Below, piece by piece: positions 9,401-16,746 of a stretch of 38,463 nt of DNA. Position 1 is the stretch's first letter; each line of letters starts with the position of its first letter. The translations under genes were made by a program, and so were the position numbers. Location: the NCBI GenBank assembly GCA_025355745.1, contig JANXZA010000091.1:1-38463 (forward strand). Direction: 5' to 3'. The notes under the pieces are model-generated. The model was not told the DNA's origin. It searched no databases and saw nothing but the letters and a program-made list of their open reading frames with translations. This DNA comes from Rhizobacter sp. (lineage in GTDB: Bacteria > Pseudomonadota > Gammaproteobacteria > Burkholderiales > Burkholderiaceae_C).

Positions 9401-9700
9401 GACGACGGCAGGCAGCAGCAGCATGCCGGCATCGAAGCTTGCGCGCTGCAGGCCGAGCGCCAGGTTAAGGCTGAACGACCCGAGCACCACCGCCGGCAGG
9501 ATGCGCCAGCCACCGAGCAGCACCCCCGCCAGCGCCACGCCGGCGGCCGGATAGAGCGGCGACGCGTAGCCCGGTGGTATGGCCAGCGTCAGCGCGGCCG
9601 CACCGGCCAGCAGGTAGCCGAGGGCGCTGAGCGCAAACGTTGCCAGCCAGGGGGTACGGGTGTAAAAGTTAGCGGCGCTGGAGGTGGGGTCGGATGCCAA
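6491..9700 (-). CDS. Hybrid sensor histidine kinase with MASE1, CHASE, PAS and receiver domains
   Basis: A 1069-aa membrane signalling protein. In order: a MASE1-type multi-span membrane sensor (about 15-215), a CHASE-like extracytoplasmic sensor (about 240-480), a membrane helix (about 505-525) and a short coiled coil. A PAS domain follows (about 560-680, ending VVGVVEDITEH), then HisKA with MSHELRTPLNA (phospho-His near 703), a HATPase with FTNLLSNAVKYN (near 822) and GTGIGLVISRRL, and a receiver domain (about 950-1065) with VEDN, LVLLDMHLPDMNG (Asp near 993) and the Lys of LTKPVD. It can autophosphorylate and pass phosphate to its own receiver; signal and target are unknown. The start is TTG with no convincing ribosome site; no response regulator is adjacent. 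Confidence 0.9.
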   Translation of the reverse strand: MASDPTSSAANFYTRTPWLATFALSALGYLLAGAAALTLAIPPGYASPLYPAAGVALAGVLLGGWRILPAVVLGSFSLNLALGLQRASFDAGMLLLPAVVSLGAAAQAFVGAALVTRFTRRPLTLSEPRDLVAFLLAAAVSCGVSAGAGHAVLWLTHTVPTASLAFSVATWWVGDLLGVLIATPVILSFFGRPREAWAPRRKSVGLTLLLVTALLALGIRQVASWDRERVRTAFDRDAASASQVLAAQLREPLQALEALRGVFIASEEVSRSELAMASKAWLAQGNLQAMGWSERVARADLPAFEAAARADGPASFHVFDRSDAPAVNGYDSDSELMPIRFIEPPQGDEVLGLNVLSVPAARAAIGLTRSSGQPAATVGFALSQLPAKLAGPVGIVVYQAIYAPIDQAPPNRQAALRGVVFVTLRMDAQLSALKTQIAPYLTLCIADSTPGAARQRLAGPPGCEQSRSADLQQVRALNYAGRQWELRISAQADELAEAHGADVWLFALAGLLFTAMLGGFLLISTGRTRRIETAVRERTAALQAEVLEREVAQRALRESEQRLRNTLDNVPIGVIYTDLSGRVKQCNPRFSELAGCSEDELLNRSLADCLHPDDVAQSEALMAQLVRGEIPMYRRTLRFIAQPGATLWVQVTMSLLLGSQGEPRSVVGVVEDITEHLKLEAAEHAREAAEASNHAKSEFLSRMSHELRTPLNAMLGFAQLLELDTRQPLSASQQPWVSQIQQAGWHLLEMINDVLDLSRIESGNLRLQIEALALADVLTATVALVEGDARQRGIRITQEFGPGTQTVLGDATRVKQIFTNLLSNAVKYNTDGGRIHIASRVPATDRVEIAVTDTGLGMTEAQLADLFQPFNRLGRERSTQEGTGIGLVISRRLAELMGGTLRARSTAGQGSSFVLNLPCSSDPDTVRSELDALTPLPPDYHRRRVYYVEDNETNVEVMRGILAQRPQVELQVSMRGSDGLAAIRAQHPDLVLLDMHLPDMNGLELLHQLKADERTAGIPVVVVSADALEQQIDAAFEAGASHYLTKPVDVGELLTVLDDLLERIDTSFG

Positions 9701-9803
9701 ACGAGGGTGCCATCACGGTGGTCGGGAGCCACCATTCTGTACGGGGCGGACGAGCATCGCGGCGCTCACCCGGCAAGGGTTCGAAACAATCGCGCCCGCC
9801 GGA

Positions 9804-10895
9804 TCAGCCGCTGAACAGGAAGTTCAGCACATCCCCGTCCTTGACCACGTACTCCTTGCCCTCGGCGCGCATCTTGCCGTGGTCCTTCGCGCCTTGCTCG
9901 CCTTTGAACGTGATGAAGTCGTCGAAGGCGATGGTCTGGGCACGAATGAAGCCGCGCTCGAAATCGGTGTGGATCACGCCGGCCGCTTGCGGCGCGGTGT
10001 CGCCCACATGGATGGTCCAGGCGCGCACTTCCTTCACGCCGGCGGTGAAGTAGGTTTGCAGGCCGAGCAGCGTGAACGCGGCGCGGATCAGCCGGTTCAG
10101 GCCCGGCTCGGTCTGGCCCATGTCGGTCAGGAACATCTCCTTGTCCTCGTCGCTCATCTCGGCCATCTCGGCCTCGGTGCGGGCGCAGATCGCCACCACC
10201 GGCGCCTGCTGGCCTTGCGCATAGGCGCGCAGCTTGTCGAGGTAGGGGTTGTTCTCGAAGCCGTGTTCATCGACGTTGCCGACGAACATCGCCGGCTTCG
10301 CGGTGATGAGGCACAGCGGCTTGACCAGCGCCAGCTCTTCCTTGCCGAACGCGATGCCGCGCACCGGCTTGCCCTGGTTGAGCACGGCCAGGCATTTGGT
10401 CAGCACATCGACGATCTTCTGCGCGTCCTTGTCGCCCGAACGCGCCACCTTGTTGTAGCGGTGCAGGCCTTTTTCGACCGTGCTCATGTCGGCCAGGCAA
10501 AGCTCGGTCTGGATGATCTCGATGTCGGAGATCGGGTCGACCTTGCCGGCCACATGGATCACGTTGTCGTCATCGAAACAGCGCACCACGTTGACGATCG
10601 CATCGGTCTCGCGGATGTGGGCCAGGAACTGATTCCCGAGGCCCTCGCCCTTCGAGGCGCCGGCCACCAGCCCGGCAATGTCGACGAACTCGACGATGGC
10701 CGGAACGATGCGCTCGGGCTTGACGATGGCCGCCAGTGCCGCCAGCCGCAGGTCGGGCAACTCGACAATGCCCACGTTCGGCTCGATGGTACAAAACGGG
10801 TAGTTCTCGGCCGCGATGCCGGCCTTCGTCAGCGCGTTGAAAAGGGTGGACTTGCCGACGTTGGGCAAGCCCACGATGCCGCATTTCAGACTCAT
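9804..10895 (-). CDS. ychF: Ribosome-binding, redox-regulated ATPase YchF
   Basis: An Obg-family P-loop NTPase (OLA1/YchF) that prefers ATP and binds ribosomes. The 363-aa length is standard. Visible are the P-loop [14 protein letters not shown] (residues 8-21), the switch region [20 protein letters not shown], the altered base-recognition motif NVDE in place of NKxD (the basis of ATP preference) and a C-terminal TGS domain (about 275-363, [16 protein letters not shown]). ATG at 10895. It is divergent from the pirin gene with an 81-base spacer. Confidence 0.96.
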   Translation of the reverse strand: MSLKCGIVGLPNVGKSTLFNALTKAGIAAENYPFCTIEPNVGIVELPDLRLAALAAIVKPERIVPAIVEFVDIAGLVAGASKGEGLGNQFLAHIRETDAIVNVVRCFDDDNVIHVAGKVDPISDIEIIQTELCLADMSTVEKGLHRYNKVARSGDKDAQKIVDVLTKCLAVLNQGKPVRGIAFGKEELALVKPLCLITAKPAMFVGNVDEHGFENNPYLDKLRAYAQGQQAPVVAICARTEAEMAEMSDEDKEMFLTDMGQTEPGLNRLIRAAFTLLGLQTYFTAGVKEVRAWTIHVGDTAPQAAGVIHTDFERGFIRAQTIAFDDFITFKGEQGAKDHGKMRAEGKEYVVKDGDVLNFLFSG

Positions 10896-10976
10896 GGGGG
10901 GCTTTCAGCGTGCGCAGAAAAGGCCAGAGTTTAGTCGGCAGACCTACACTGGCCGCCCCCACCGCCGGAGGCATTC

Positions 10977-11864
10977 ATGACCGAGCTTGAAACCCTTCAG
11001 CCCCAGCAGAAAGACCTCGGCGGCGGCTTCATCGTGCGCCGCCTGCTGCCTTCGGCACAGCGCCAGGCGGTCGGCCCGTTCGTGTTCTTCGACCACTTCG
11101 GCCCGATCACCGCGCAGCCCGGCGCCAACCACGACGTGCGCCCGCACCCGCACATCGGCCTGGCCACGGTCACCTACCTGTTCGAGGGCGCGATGCTGCA
11201 CCGCGACTCGATCGGCAGCGTCCAGCGCATCGAACCCGGCGCGGTGAACCTGATGACGGCTGGGCGCGGCATCGTCCATTCAGAGCGCACGCCGAACGAC
11301 CTGCTCGGCATCGAGCGCCGCAGCCACGGCCTGCAGCTGTGGCTGGCCGTGCCGGCCGACCACGAGGAAGACGCACCGGCCTTCCAGCATGTGCCGGGCG
11401 CGGAAATCCCGGCCACCGATTTCGACGGGGTGCTGGTGCGGGTGCTGATCGGCAGCGCCTTCGGCCTGACGTCGCCGGTGCACACGGTCTCGCCGACGCT
11501 CTACCTCGATCTCAACTTCGGGCTTGCCTCGGGCGCGTCGCTGAGGCTGCCCGCGCCGGGCGCCGTGGCCGATGAACGCGCGCTGTACAGCGTCGACCAC
11601 GACTTCGAGCTCGATGGCGTGCGCGTGCCGGCGTTCACGCTGATGGTGCTGGAGCCCGGCACCGAGCCCGTGCTCGGCGCGCCGCGCGGCGGCCACATCG
11701 TGCTGATTGGCGGTGCGCCACTCGGGCACCGCTTCATCGCCTGGAACTTCGTCTCGAGCCGCAAGGAGCGCATCGCCAAGGCGCAGGCCGACTGGGCCGC
11801 GCAGCGCTTCGAGCGCGTGCCGGGCGAGACCGAGTTCATCCCGCTGCCGGCGCGGCACGGATAA
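10977..11864 (+). CDS. Pirin family protein
   Basis: Pirins are bicupin metal proteins; some act as quercetinases, others as redox-linked regulators. This 295-aa protein keeps all four iron ligands of the N-terminal cupin: His57 and His59 in PHPHIG, His101 and Glu103 in GIVHSE. The MTAGRG block precedes them. ATG 10977 has GGAGG six bases upstream. A TACACT -10-like box lies about 30 bases before the start. The DUF4826-like gene begins 25 bases after the stop, suggesting one transcript. The substrate cannot be told from sequence. Confidence 0.9.
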   Translation: MTELETLQPQQKDLGGGFIVRRLLPSAQRQAVGPFVFFDHFGPITAQPGANHDVRPHPHIGLATVTYLFEGAMLHRDSIGSVQRIEPGAVNLMTAGRGIVHSERTPNDLLGIERRSHGLQLWLAVPADHEEDAPAFQHVPGAEIPATDFDGVLVRVLIGSAFGLTSPVHTVSPTLYLDLNFGLASGASLRLPAPGAVADERALYSVDHDFELDGVRVPAFTLMVLEPGTEPVLGAPRGGHIVLIGGAPLGHRFIAWNFVSSRKERIAKAQADWAAQRFERVPGETEFIPLPARHG

Positions 11865-11889
11865 TCCCCGGCTCATTTCACAAGCCGCC

Positions 11890-12372
11890 ATGCACCCCGA
11901 CGAACCGATCGCCGAACCGTCTGCCAAGCCGACCGCCAAGCCGACCGCCGAAGAGCAATGGTGCGATGCACGCCGCGCCGAGGTGGCCGACTGCCTGGCG
12001 CGCCAGGCACTCGATCACGGCCGCATCGGCGAGTGGCCGGCCTGGCATGTGATGCCCTACGCCAGCCTCTGGGCTGTCGAGAGCCAGAGCCGCCCGGAGT
12101 GGATCGGCTGGTGGGTGGTGTGCGGCGACCTGCCGAGCGACGCCCTCGCCGCGCACGACCTGGCCACACCGCGCGACGCGCTGCGCGCCTTCGGCAAGCG
12201 CTGGCTGCTGCACGGCGCGGCACTCGACCGCGGCGAGGTGCCCGGCGCCTGGGCACAGCAACCCGACGCCGCGCTGCCCAAGCTCGCGACCACGTTGAAG
12301 AAGCGCGGCGCGGCGCTGCAGGCCTGGGCCGATGACGCGGCGTCGTGGCCCGTCGAGATCGATGCCGGTTGA
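11890..12372 (+). CDS. DUF4826-like conserved hypothetical protein
   Basis: A 160-aa soluble protein starting MHPDEPIAEPSAKPTAKP, a short Pro/Ala/Lys-rich repeat encoded by a tandem of about eleven bases. The conserved core WIGWWVVCGDLPSDALAAHDLATPRDALRAF resembles, from memory, the 'WVISGDLPTD' core of DUF4826; this is a recollection, not a search result. Many tryptophans and a helical C-terminus are visible; there is no signal peptide or membrane segment. It sits between the pirin and methyltransferase-like genes with gaps of 25 and 18 bases, so the three are probably cotranscribed. Function unknown. Confidence 0.7.
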   Translation: MHPDEPIAEPSAKPTAKPTAEEQWCDARRAEVADCLARQALDHGRIGEWPAWHVMPYASLWAVESQSRPEWIGWWVVCGDLPSDALAAHDLATPRDALRAFGKRWLLHGAALDRGEVPGAWAQQPDAALPKLATTLKKRGAALQAWADDAASWPVEIDAG

Positions 12373-12390
12373 ATCGACAGGGACGGCGCC

Positions 12391-13176
12391 GTGATCGATG
12401 ACCCCGGCGCTGACGATCACGTCAAGCCTTACGTCCACGACACGCTCGACACCCGCTCGCTGCACTTCTCGCTCACCGAGATCCAGAGCCGCATGCAGCT
12501 CCTGCGGCCCGATGCGCTGGACCTGGAATACACCCGCACGATGATGGGCTGGCTGCTGTTCAAGCCGCAGCCCGAACGCATCGCGATGATCGGTTTGGGC
12601 GGCGGTTCTCTGGCCAAGTTCTGCCACCGCCATCTGCCGCAGGCGGCCATCGTGGCGGTCGAGATCAACCCGCATGTGATCGCGCTGCGCGACGCGTTTC
12701 AAGTGCCGCCCGACAGCGCCCGATTCCAGATCATCGAGGCCGAAGGCGGGCGCTTCGTGCGCGACACCGGGCAGCGCTTCGATGTGCTGATGGTCGATGC
12801 CTTCGACGCCCAGGGCATGCCGGCCGCACTCGGCTCGCGGCGCTTCTACGACGATTGCCTGGACGTGCTGCAACCCGCCGGCCTGCTGGTGGTGAACCTG
12901 CACGCCGGTCACCGGCATTGCCCGGTCTACATCGAGCGCATTCGAGCCAGCTTCGGCGAGAACGTGCTGCGCGTCGATGACCGCGACGGCAGCAACAGCA
13001 TCGTCTTTGCGTCGAAGGGCGCGCCGCTGCGGCGGGCGGCGAGCGGCCCGCTGCGGCGGCCAGTCACGTTGGCCGCCGAGCCGTGGAAGCAGTTGCGGGG
13101 GGGATTCGCCCGGGTCGTGACCGCCATGGATCGAAGGCCGCAGGCGCTCGATGATCCCCAGTTTGCCGCTGGCTGA
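12391..13176 (+). CDS. Spermidine-synthase-like methyltransferase-fold protein
   Basis: A 261-aa Rossmann-fold protein of the spermidine synthase superfamily: IAMIGLGGGSLAKF (residues about 64-77) is the nucleotide-binding loop, followed by VAVEINPHVIALRDAF (acidic residue for the ribose) and FDVLMVDAFDAQGMP. In true spermidine synthases the loop reads GGGDG and its Asp binds the aminopropyl acceptor; here it is GLGGGS, so an aminopropyl transfer reaction is doubtful. A short basic Ala/Arg-rich tail ends the protein. The GTG start has AGGGAC a few bases upstream. Cotranscription with the preceding gene is likely. Substrate unknown. Confidence 0.8.
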   Translation: MIDDPGADDHVKPYVHDTLDTRSLHFSLTEIQSRMQLLRPDALDLEYTRTMMGWLLFKPQPERIAMIGLGGGSLAKFCHRHLPQAAIVAVEINPHVIALRDAFQVPPDSARFQIIEAEGGRFVRDTGQRFDVLMVDAFDAQGMPAALGSRRFYDDCLDVLQPAGLLVVNLHAGHRHCPVYIERIRASFGENVLRVDDRDGSNSIVFASKGAPLRRAASGPLRRPVTLAAEPWKQLRGGFARVVTAMDRRPQALDDPQFAAG

Positions 13177-13219
13177 CACCGGCCGCGCCAAGGGCCGCGG
13201 TCGGGCCATCGCCAGTGCA

Positions 13220-13762
13220 TCAGGTTGTGGGCCGAGGTCGCGGTTGCCAGTACCAGAACAGGGCAACTTCTTTCGTGTCGGCGTCTTGGCCACGGTAGAG
13301 GTCTTGATCGAAACCACTCAACCGGAAGCCGCAATACTCGTACAGCCTGCACGCGGCAACATTGTTGTTCTGAGTCTCCAGCATCACGCCCGCCAGTCGT
13401 TCTGCCCGTGACCATTCGACGGCCTGCAGCACCAAGGCGCATCCGACACCAGAGCGCCGAAAGGTCGGCTCGACGACGAGGTGGTTCACGTACCCAAATC
13501 CATTCCAGTGTTGGCTGAGCACGATTCGACCAACGATCCGGTTCCCACTGAGCGCAAGGAAGCTGGCACCGGGCGTTGTGCTTTCGCCGACCGGTTCGCT
13601 CGGTGGATAGACCTTCTCGTACGGCGCGACCGCAACGACCTCGTACACCAGCCGGCCGCCGCTGAGGCTCAGGATCAACTCAGACTCAACCAGAAAGCGG
13701 CTCTCGGCGAGATTCAATGCAATCGGCTGATCCGCGCTGGCCCTGACGATGCGGATATCCAT
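13220..13762 (-). CDS. GNAT N-acetyltransferase related to streptothricin acetyltransferases
   Basis: A 180-aa GNAT enzyme that transfers acetyl from acetyl-CoA. Motif A is HLVVEPTFRRSGVGCALV (about residues 93-110), with the RxSGVG pyrophosphate loop. The C-terminal block LETQNNNVAACRLYEYCGF, followed by the end FWYW, closely resembles streptothricin acetyltransferases of the Sat/NAT group (LETQTNNVPACNLYAKCGF, MYWYW) as I remember them. The true substrate is not known; it could be a toxin or antibiotic amine. It lies 59 bases downstream of hicB in the same direction, separated by a 60-bp attC-like sequence, and is lower in GC than the flanking genes. It converges with the spermidine-synthase-like gene. 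Confidence 0.88.
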   Translation of the reverse strand: MDIRIVRASADQPIALNLAESRFLVESELILSLSGGRLVYEVVAVAPYEKVYPPSEPVGESTTPGASFLALSGNRIVGRIVLSQHWNGFGYVNHLVVEPTFRRSGVGCALVLQAVEWSRAERLAGVMLETQNNNVAACRLYEYCGFRLSGFDQDLYRGQDADTKEVALFWYWQPRPRPTT

Positions 13763-13767
13763 GCGAT

Positions 13768-13827
13768 ACCTAACGATTTACATAAGCGGATCGCTGCGGG
13801 CGAACCCGCCCACCGTAAGAGTCAGGC
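13768..13827 (-). other. attC-like 60-bp imperfect palindrome between hicB and the GNAT gene
   Basis: Read on the minus strand, the segment starts GCCTGAC (overlapping the hicB stop) and ends GTTAGGT, six bases before the GNAT ATG. GTTAGGT fits the integron core GTTRRRY. GCCTGAC fits the partner RYYYAAC at six of seven positions and can pair with GTTAGGT through two G-T wobbles. Inside are TTAC...GTAA and a perfect GCGGG-TTCG-CCCGC hairpin. The length of 60 bp and the position after a gene are typical of attC. No integrase is in the window and the left core is degenerate, so this is a candidate only. Confidence 0.35.
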
Positions 13828-14199
13828 AGCACTTTTCCCCCTTGCCTTGCCCCCGACACCGCCAAGCCCCTGGGCGATGAAGGTCAGGACCAGGGCATTC
13901 AGCGAGACACCTTCTGTGCGGGCGCGGACCGCCAACTGGGCATGCACCGCCTTCGGAACACGAGCAACGAATTTTCCGGACGCAACGCCCCCGCTGTTCG
14001 GGGCCGGCACCGGCAACTTCCTGGCCTTCAGTGTTGCGACCGTGGCTTTGAGTGCGTCGCGGCCGTTTTCGACCGCTTCGTCCACCGTGTTGCCGTCCGA
14101 GATGCACTCCGCGAAGTCCGGGAACGAGATGAGGTAGCCACCACCCTCGTCAGCCGAGAGTGGGCGAACCTCAAACGGGTAGTCAGTCAGCTTGCTCAT
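13822..14199 (-). CDS. hicB: HicB family antitoxin
   Basis: Antitoxin of a type II HicAB pair; it binds and blocks the HicA mRNA interferase and represses the operon. The 125-aa protein has the partial RNase H-like HicB core (YPFEVRPLSADEGGGYLISFPDFAECISDG, then EAVENGRDAL) and a C-terminal ribbon-helix-helix region (KFVARVPKAVHAQLAVRARTEGVSLNALVLTFIAQGL). A Lys/Gly tail follows. ATG 14199 comes two bases after the hicA stop, the usual tight arrangement. Confidence 0.93.
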   Translation of the reverse strand: MSKLTDYPFEVRPLSADEGGGYLISFPDFAECISDGNTVDEAVENGRDALKATVATLKARKLPVPAPNSGGVASGKFVARVPKAVHAQLAVRARTEGVSLNALVLTFIAQGLGGVGGKARGKSAA

Positions 14200-14201
14200 G
14201 T

Positions 14202-14429
14202 TCAGGTTCCGTCAATGAGTTCGACGGACTTGCGCACGTAGATCGGCTTGATGGGCCGGTGTGCCGGGACGGACAGCGTTCGTCCGTTGTCTCGTATGAA
14301 GATGCAGTGACTGCTCTTTTGATGCCGCCAGTCGAGCCTGTTTTGGCGGGCTACGGTCTGAAGATCACCGATCTGCGAGTCAACTTGGCTTCGCCGCATG
14401 GAAGCGAGGAGCTTGGCCGCCGCATTCAT
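14202..14429 (-). CDS. hicA: HicA family toxin (mRNA interferase)
   Basis: A 75-aa double-stranded-RNA-binding-like toxin. The C-terminal half SLSVPAHRPIKP-type block (LSVPAHRPIKPIYVRKSVELI, about residues 52-72) is the hallmark of this HicA subgroup, and the N-terminal KLLASMRRSQVDSQIGDLQTVA helix fits too. The catalytic His is expected in a GSHH motif; here it reads SSHC (His about 41), so the glycine and the second His are replaced while the first His remains. It is first in the operon, followed by hicB. The ATG is preceded by TTGGATGA. Activity may be reduced, but the family call is secure. Confidence 0.88.
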   Translation of the reverse strand: MNAAAKLLASMRRSQVDSQIGDLQTVARQNRLDWRHQKSSHCIFIRDNGRTLSVPAHRPIKPIYVRKSVELIDGT

Positions 14430-14483
14430 CCAAAATGATACTACTGGCGAGACTGGATGGCGCGGCGCAACGCGTCTTTGACT

Positions 14484-14490
14484 GCCTAAC
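14484..14490 (-). other. Lone GTTAGGC (integron core-like heptamer) upstream of hicA
   Basis: GTTAGGC on the minus strand, 54 bases before the hicA ATG. It matches GTTRRRY and would mark the left boundary of an approximately 716-bp hicAB cassette ending at the attC-like site. I found no paired RYYYAAC within about 100 bases on its outer side. The motif is short enough to occur by chance. Confidence 0.2.
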
Positions 14491-14595
14491 TTTCGACCTG
14501 AGCGTCATTTGGTATTCGCAACCCTTTGTACAGCCGATCGCGGTTCGTTTTTCCGGCCGTCTCGACGGACCTTGAATGTTTCAGGTGTGGAAAAC

Positions 14596-16056
14596 CTACC
14601 CCGGATTCGAGAACCCCATCGCCCCGTCGTCCAGCTTGCCCCAGCGCAGCGCGATGATGTCGCGCGCATAGTTCTGGTACGCCTTCCACGGTGGGCGCGA
14701 GCCCTGTTTCGGTAACAGCGCCAGCGAGCGCTGCACATAGCCCGACGAGAAATCGATCCACGGTAGTTCGGTGATCGTCGGGTCGGTGTTGCGCGGCGTG
14801 CATTGCCGCAGGCCGTGTGCCTTCATGTGGTTCAACAAGCGGCAGACGTACTCGCAGGTCAGGTCGCTCTTCAAGGTCCACGATGCGTTCGTGTAGCCGA
14901 AGGCCGATGCGAAGTTGGGCACGCCGTCGAACATCAGGCCTTTGTAGCTGATGGTCCTGGCCCAGTCGATCGGCGCGCCATCGACCGTGACCTGCAGGCC
15001 GCCCAGCACCTGCAGGTTCAGGCCGGTGGCGGTGACGATCAGATCGGCCTCGATCTCGGCGCCCGAGGTCAGCTTCAAGCCCGTCTCGGTGAAGGACTCG
15101 ATGGTGTCGGTGACGACCGACGCGCGCCCGGCCTTCATTGCCTGGAACAGGTCGCCATCGGGCACCAGGCACAGGCGCTGCTCCCAGGGGTTGTAGCGCG
15201 GCGTGAAGTTCGTTGCGATGTCGTGACCATGGCCGAGTTGCGCCCGCACGCCGCGCAGCAGCAACCACTTGCCGCGCGCCGGGTTGCGCCGGCACAGGTT
15301 GAAGAAATACATCGTCAGCAGCACCTGTTTCCAGCGCGCCAGGCTGTACGCAAGCCGGGCCGGCAGCACCCGCCGCAGCCCGTTGGCGATGCGGTCTTGC
15401 GAGGGCAGCGCCACCATGTAGGTGGGCGAGCGCTGCAACATCGTCACGTGGGCGGCAGTCTTCGCCAGCTCGGGCACCAGGGTCACGGCGGTGGCGCCGC
15501 TGCCGATCACGACGACGCGCTGACCGGCATGCGTGATGTCACTTGTCCATTGCTGCGGATGCACGACGCGGCCCTTGAACTTCTCGATGCCGGCGAAGCC
15601 GGGGGTGAAGCCTTGCTGGTACTGGTAGTAGCCGCTGCACATAAAGAGGAAATTGCAGCTGAAGCGATGCACCTTGTTCGACTCGCCCTGCTCGACCTCC
15701 ACCGTCCACCGCGCATCCGCAGTCGACCACGCGGCGCGCTTCACGCGCTGGCCGTAGCGGATGTGGCGCTCGATGCCGTGCTCGCGCGCCGTGTCCTGCA
15801 CGTACTTCAGGATCGCCGGCCCGTCGGCGATGGACTTCGCATCGGTCCAGGGCCGGAACGAATAGCCGAGCGTGTACATGTCGGAGTCGGACCGCACGCC
15901 GGGGTAACGGAACAAATCCCAGGTGCCGCCGAGTCGTTCCCGGCCTTCGAGGATCGCGTAGCGCCGATCCGGGCAACGGGTTTGCAGGTGGTAGCCGGCA
16001 CCGATGCCCGACAGGCCGGCGCCGACGATCAGCACGTCGAAGTGTTCATGGGTCAT
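14596..16056 (-). CDS. EthA-like flavin-dependent monooxygenase (Baeyer-Villiger type)
   Basis: A 486-aa FAD/NADPH enzyme. It has the FAD motif GAGLSGIGAG (residues about 12-21), the Baeyer-Villiger fingerprint FKGRVVHPQQW (FxGxxxHxxxW), the NADPH motif GSGATAVTLVPEL, and long stretches recalled as near-identical to mycobacterial EthA: LGGTWDLFRYPGVRSDSDMYTLG, NPWEQRLCLVPDGDLF, TATGLNLQ and NASWTLK. Length is nearly the same as EthA. The enzyme likely inserts oxygen into ketones or oxidises sulfur or nitrogen compounds; the natural substrate is unknown. It stands alone, divergent from tag with a 57-base spacer. Confidence 0.92.
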   Translation of the reverse strand: MTHEHFDVLIVGAGLSGIGAGYHLQTRCPDRRYAILEGRERLGGTWDLFRYPGVRSDSDMYTLGYSFRPWTDAKSIADGPAILKYVQDTAREHGIERHIRYGQRVKRAAWSTADARWTVEVEQGESNKVHRFSCNFLFMCSGYYQYQQGFTPGFAGIEKFKGRVVHPQQWTSDITHAGQRVVVIGSGATAVTLVPELAKTAAHVTMLQRSPTYMVALPSQDRIANGLRRVLPARLAYSLARWKQVLLTMYFFNLCRRNPARGKWLLLRGVRAQLGHGHDIATNFTPRYNPWEQRLCLVPDGDLFQAMKAGRASVVTDTIESFTETGLKLTSGAEIEADLIVTATGLNLQVLGGLQVTVDGAPIDWARTISYKGLMFDGVPNFASAFGYTNASWTLKSDLTCEYVCRLLNHMKAHGLRQCTPRNTDPTITELPWIDFSSGYVQRSLALLPKQGSRPPWKAYQNYARDIIALRWGKLDDGAMGFSNPG

Positions 16057-16113
16057 GGTGCGGCCAGTCTATGTGAAGCTCTGCATGAAAGATGGGCGCT
16101 CACAATCGTGGTC

Positions 16114-16746
16114 ATGAGCGATGTTGATGGACTTTTTGCGGGCACGGATGGCGCGTTGCGCTGCCGCTGGTGCCAGGCCACGCCGGCCTACCAGCACTAC
16201 CACGACCACGAATGGGGCTTCCCCGTCACCGACGACCGGCGCCTGTTCGAGAAGCTCTGCCTCGAAGGCTTCCAGGCCGGCCTGAGCTGGCTCACGATCC
16301 TGAACAAGCGCGAAGCTTTTCGCACCGCCTTCGCCAACTTCGAGGCCGAGCGCATCGTGCGCTTCGATGCCAGTGACGTGACGCGCTTGATGGCCGATGC
16401 CGGCATCGTGCGGCACCGCGGCAAGATCGAATCGACGCTCAACAATGCGGCCCGCGTGATCGAATTGCGCGCCGAGTTCGGCTCGCTCGCGGCCTATGCA
16501 TGGCGCTTCGAGGCCGCGCCCGCATCGCGGCCGAAACGCATGACCTTGGAGGCACTCAAGGCGCTGGGCAGCTCGGCCGAATCGGTGGCCATGTCGAAAG
16601 ACCTGAAGCGGCGTGGCTGGAGCTTCGTCGGCCCGACCACGGTCTACGCTTTCATGCAGGCGATGGGGCTGGTGAACGACCATGTCGAGGGCTGCCATGT
16701 GCGCGCGCTTGCAGGGCAGGCCGCACGGCCCGCAACGAGCCTTTGA
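16114..16746 (+). CDS. tag: DNA-3-methyladenine glycosylase I
   Basis: Removes 3-methyladenine from alkylated DNA. The 210-aa protein has the zinc-binding CRWC near the N-terminus with YHDHEWG, and NDHVEGCH at the C-terminus (the usual Cys, His, His, Cys site), plus the catalytic region FEKLCLEGFQAGLSWLTILNKR and GWSFVGPTTVYAFMQAMG. I chose ATG 16114 (MSDVDGLF); the frame is open far upstream through a shadow of the opposite-strand monooxygenase. A short tail after the last zinc ligand ends at a TGA that is also the first base of an 11-bp tandem repeat. Confidence 0.95.
   Translation: MSDVDGLFAGTDGALRCRWCQATPAYQHYHDHEWGFPVTDDRRLFEKLCLEGFQAGLSWLTILNKREAFRTAFANFEAERIVRFDASDVTRLMADAGIVRHRGKIESTLNNAARVIELRAEFGSLAAYAWRFEAAPASRPKRMTLEALKALGSSAESVAMSKDLKRRGWSFVGPTTVYAFMQAMGLVNDHVEGCHVRALAGQAARPATSL

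Noticed and set aside
6575-9814. 1079-codon plus-strand frame opposite the histidine kinase
   Set aside because: It mirrors the codon structure of the kinase gene and has no recognisable domain.
14430-14595. A full attC site upstream of hicA
   Set aside because: Only the GTTAGGC heptamer is present; I could not find a partner core or a paired stem within 100 bases.
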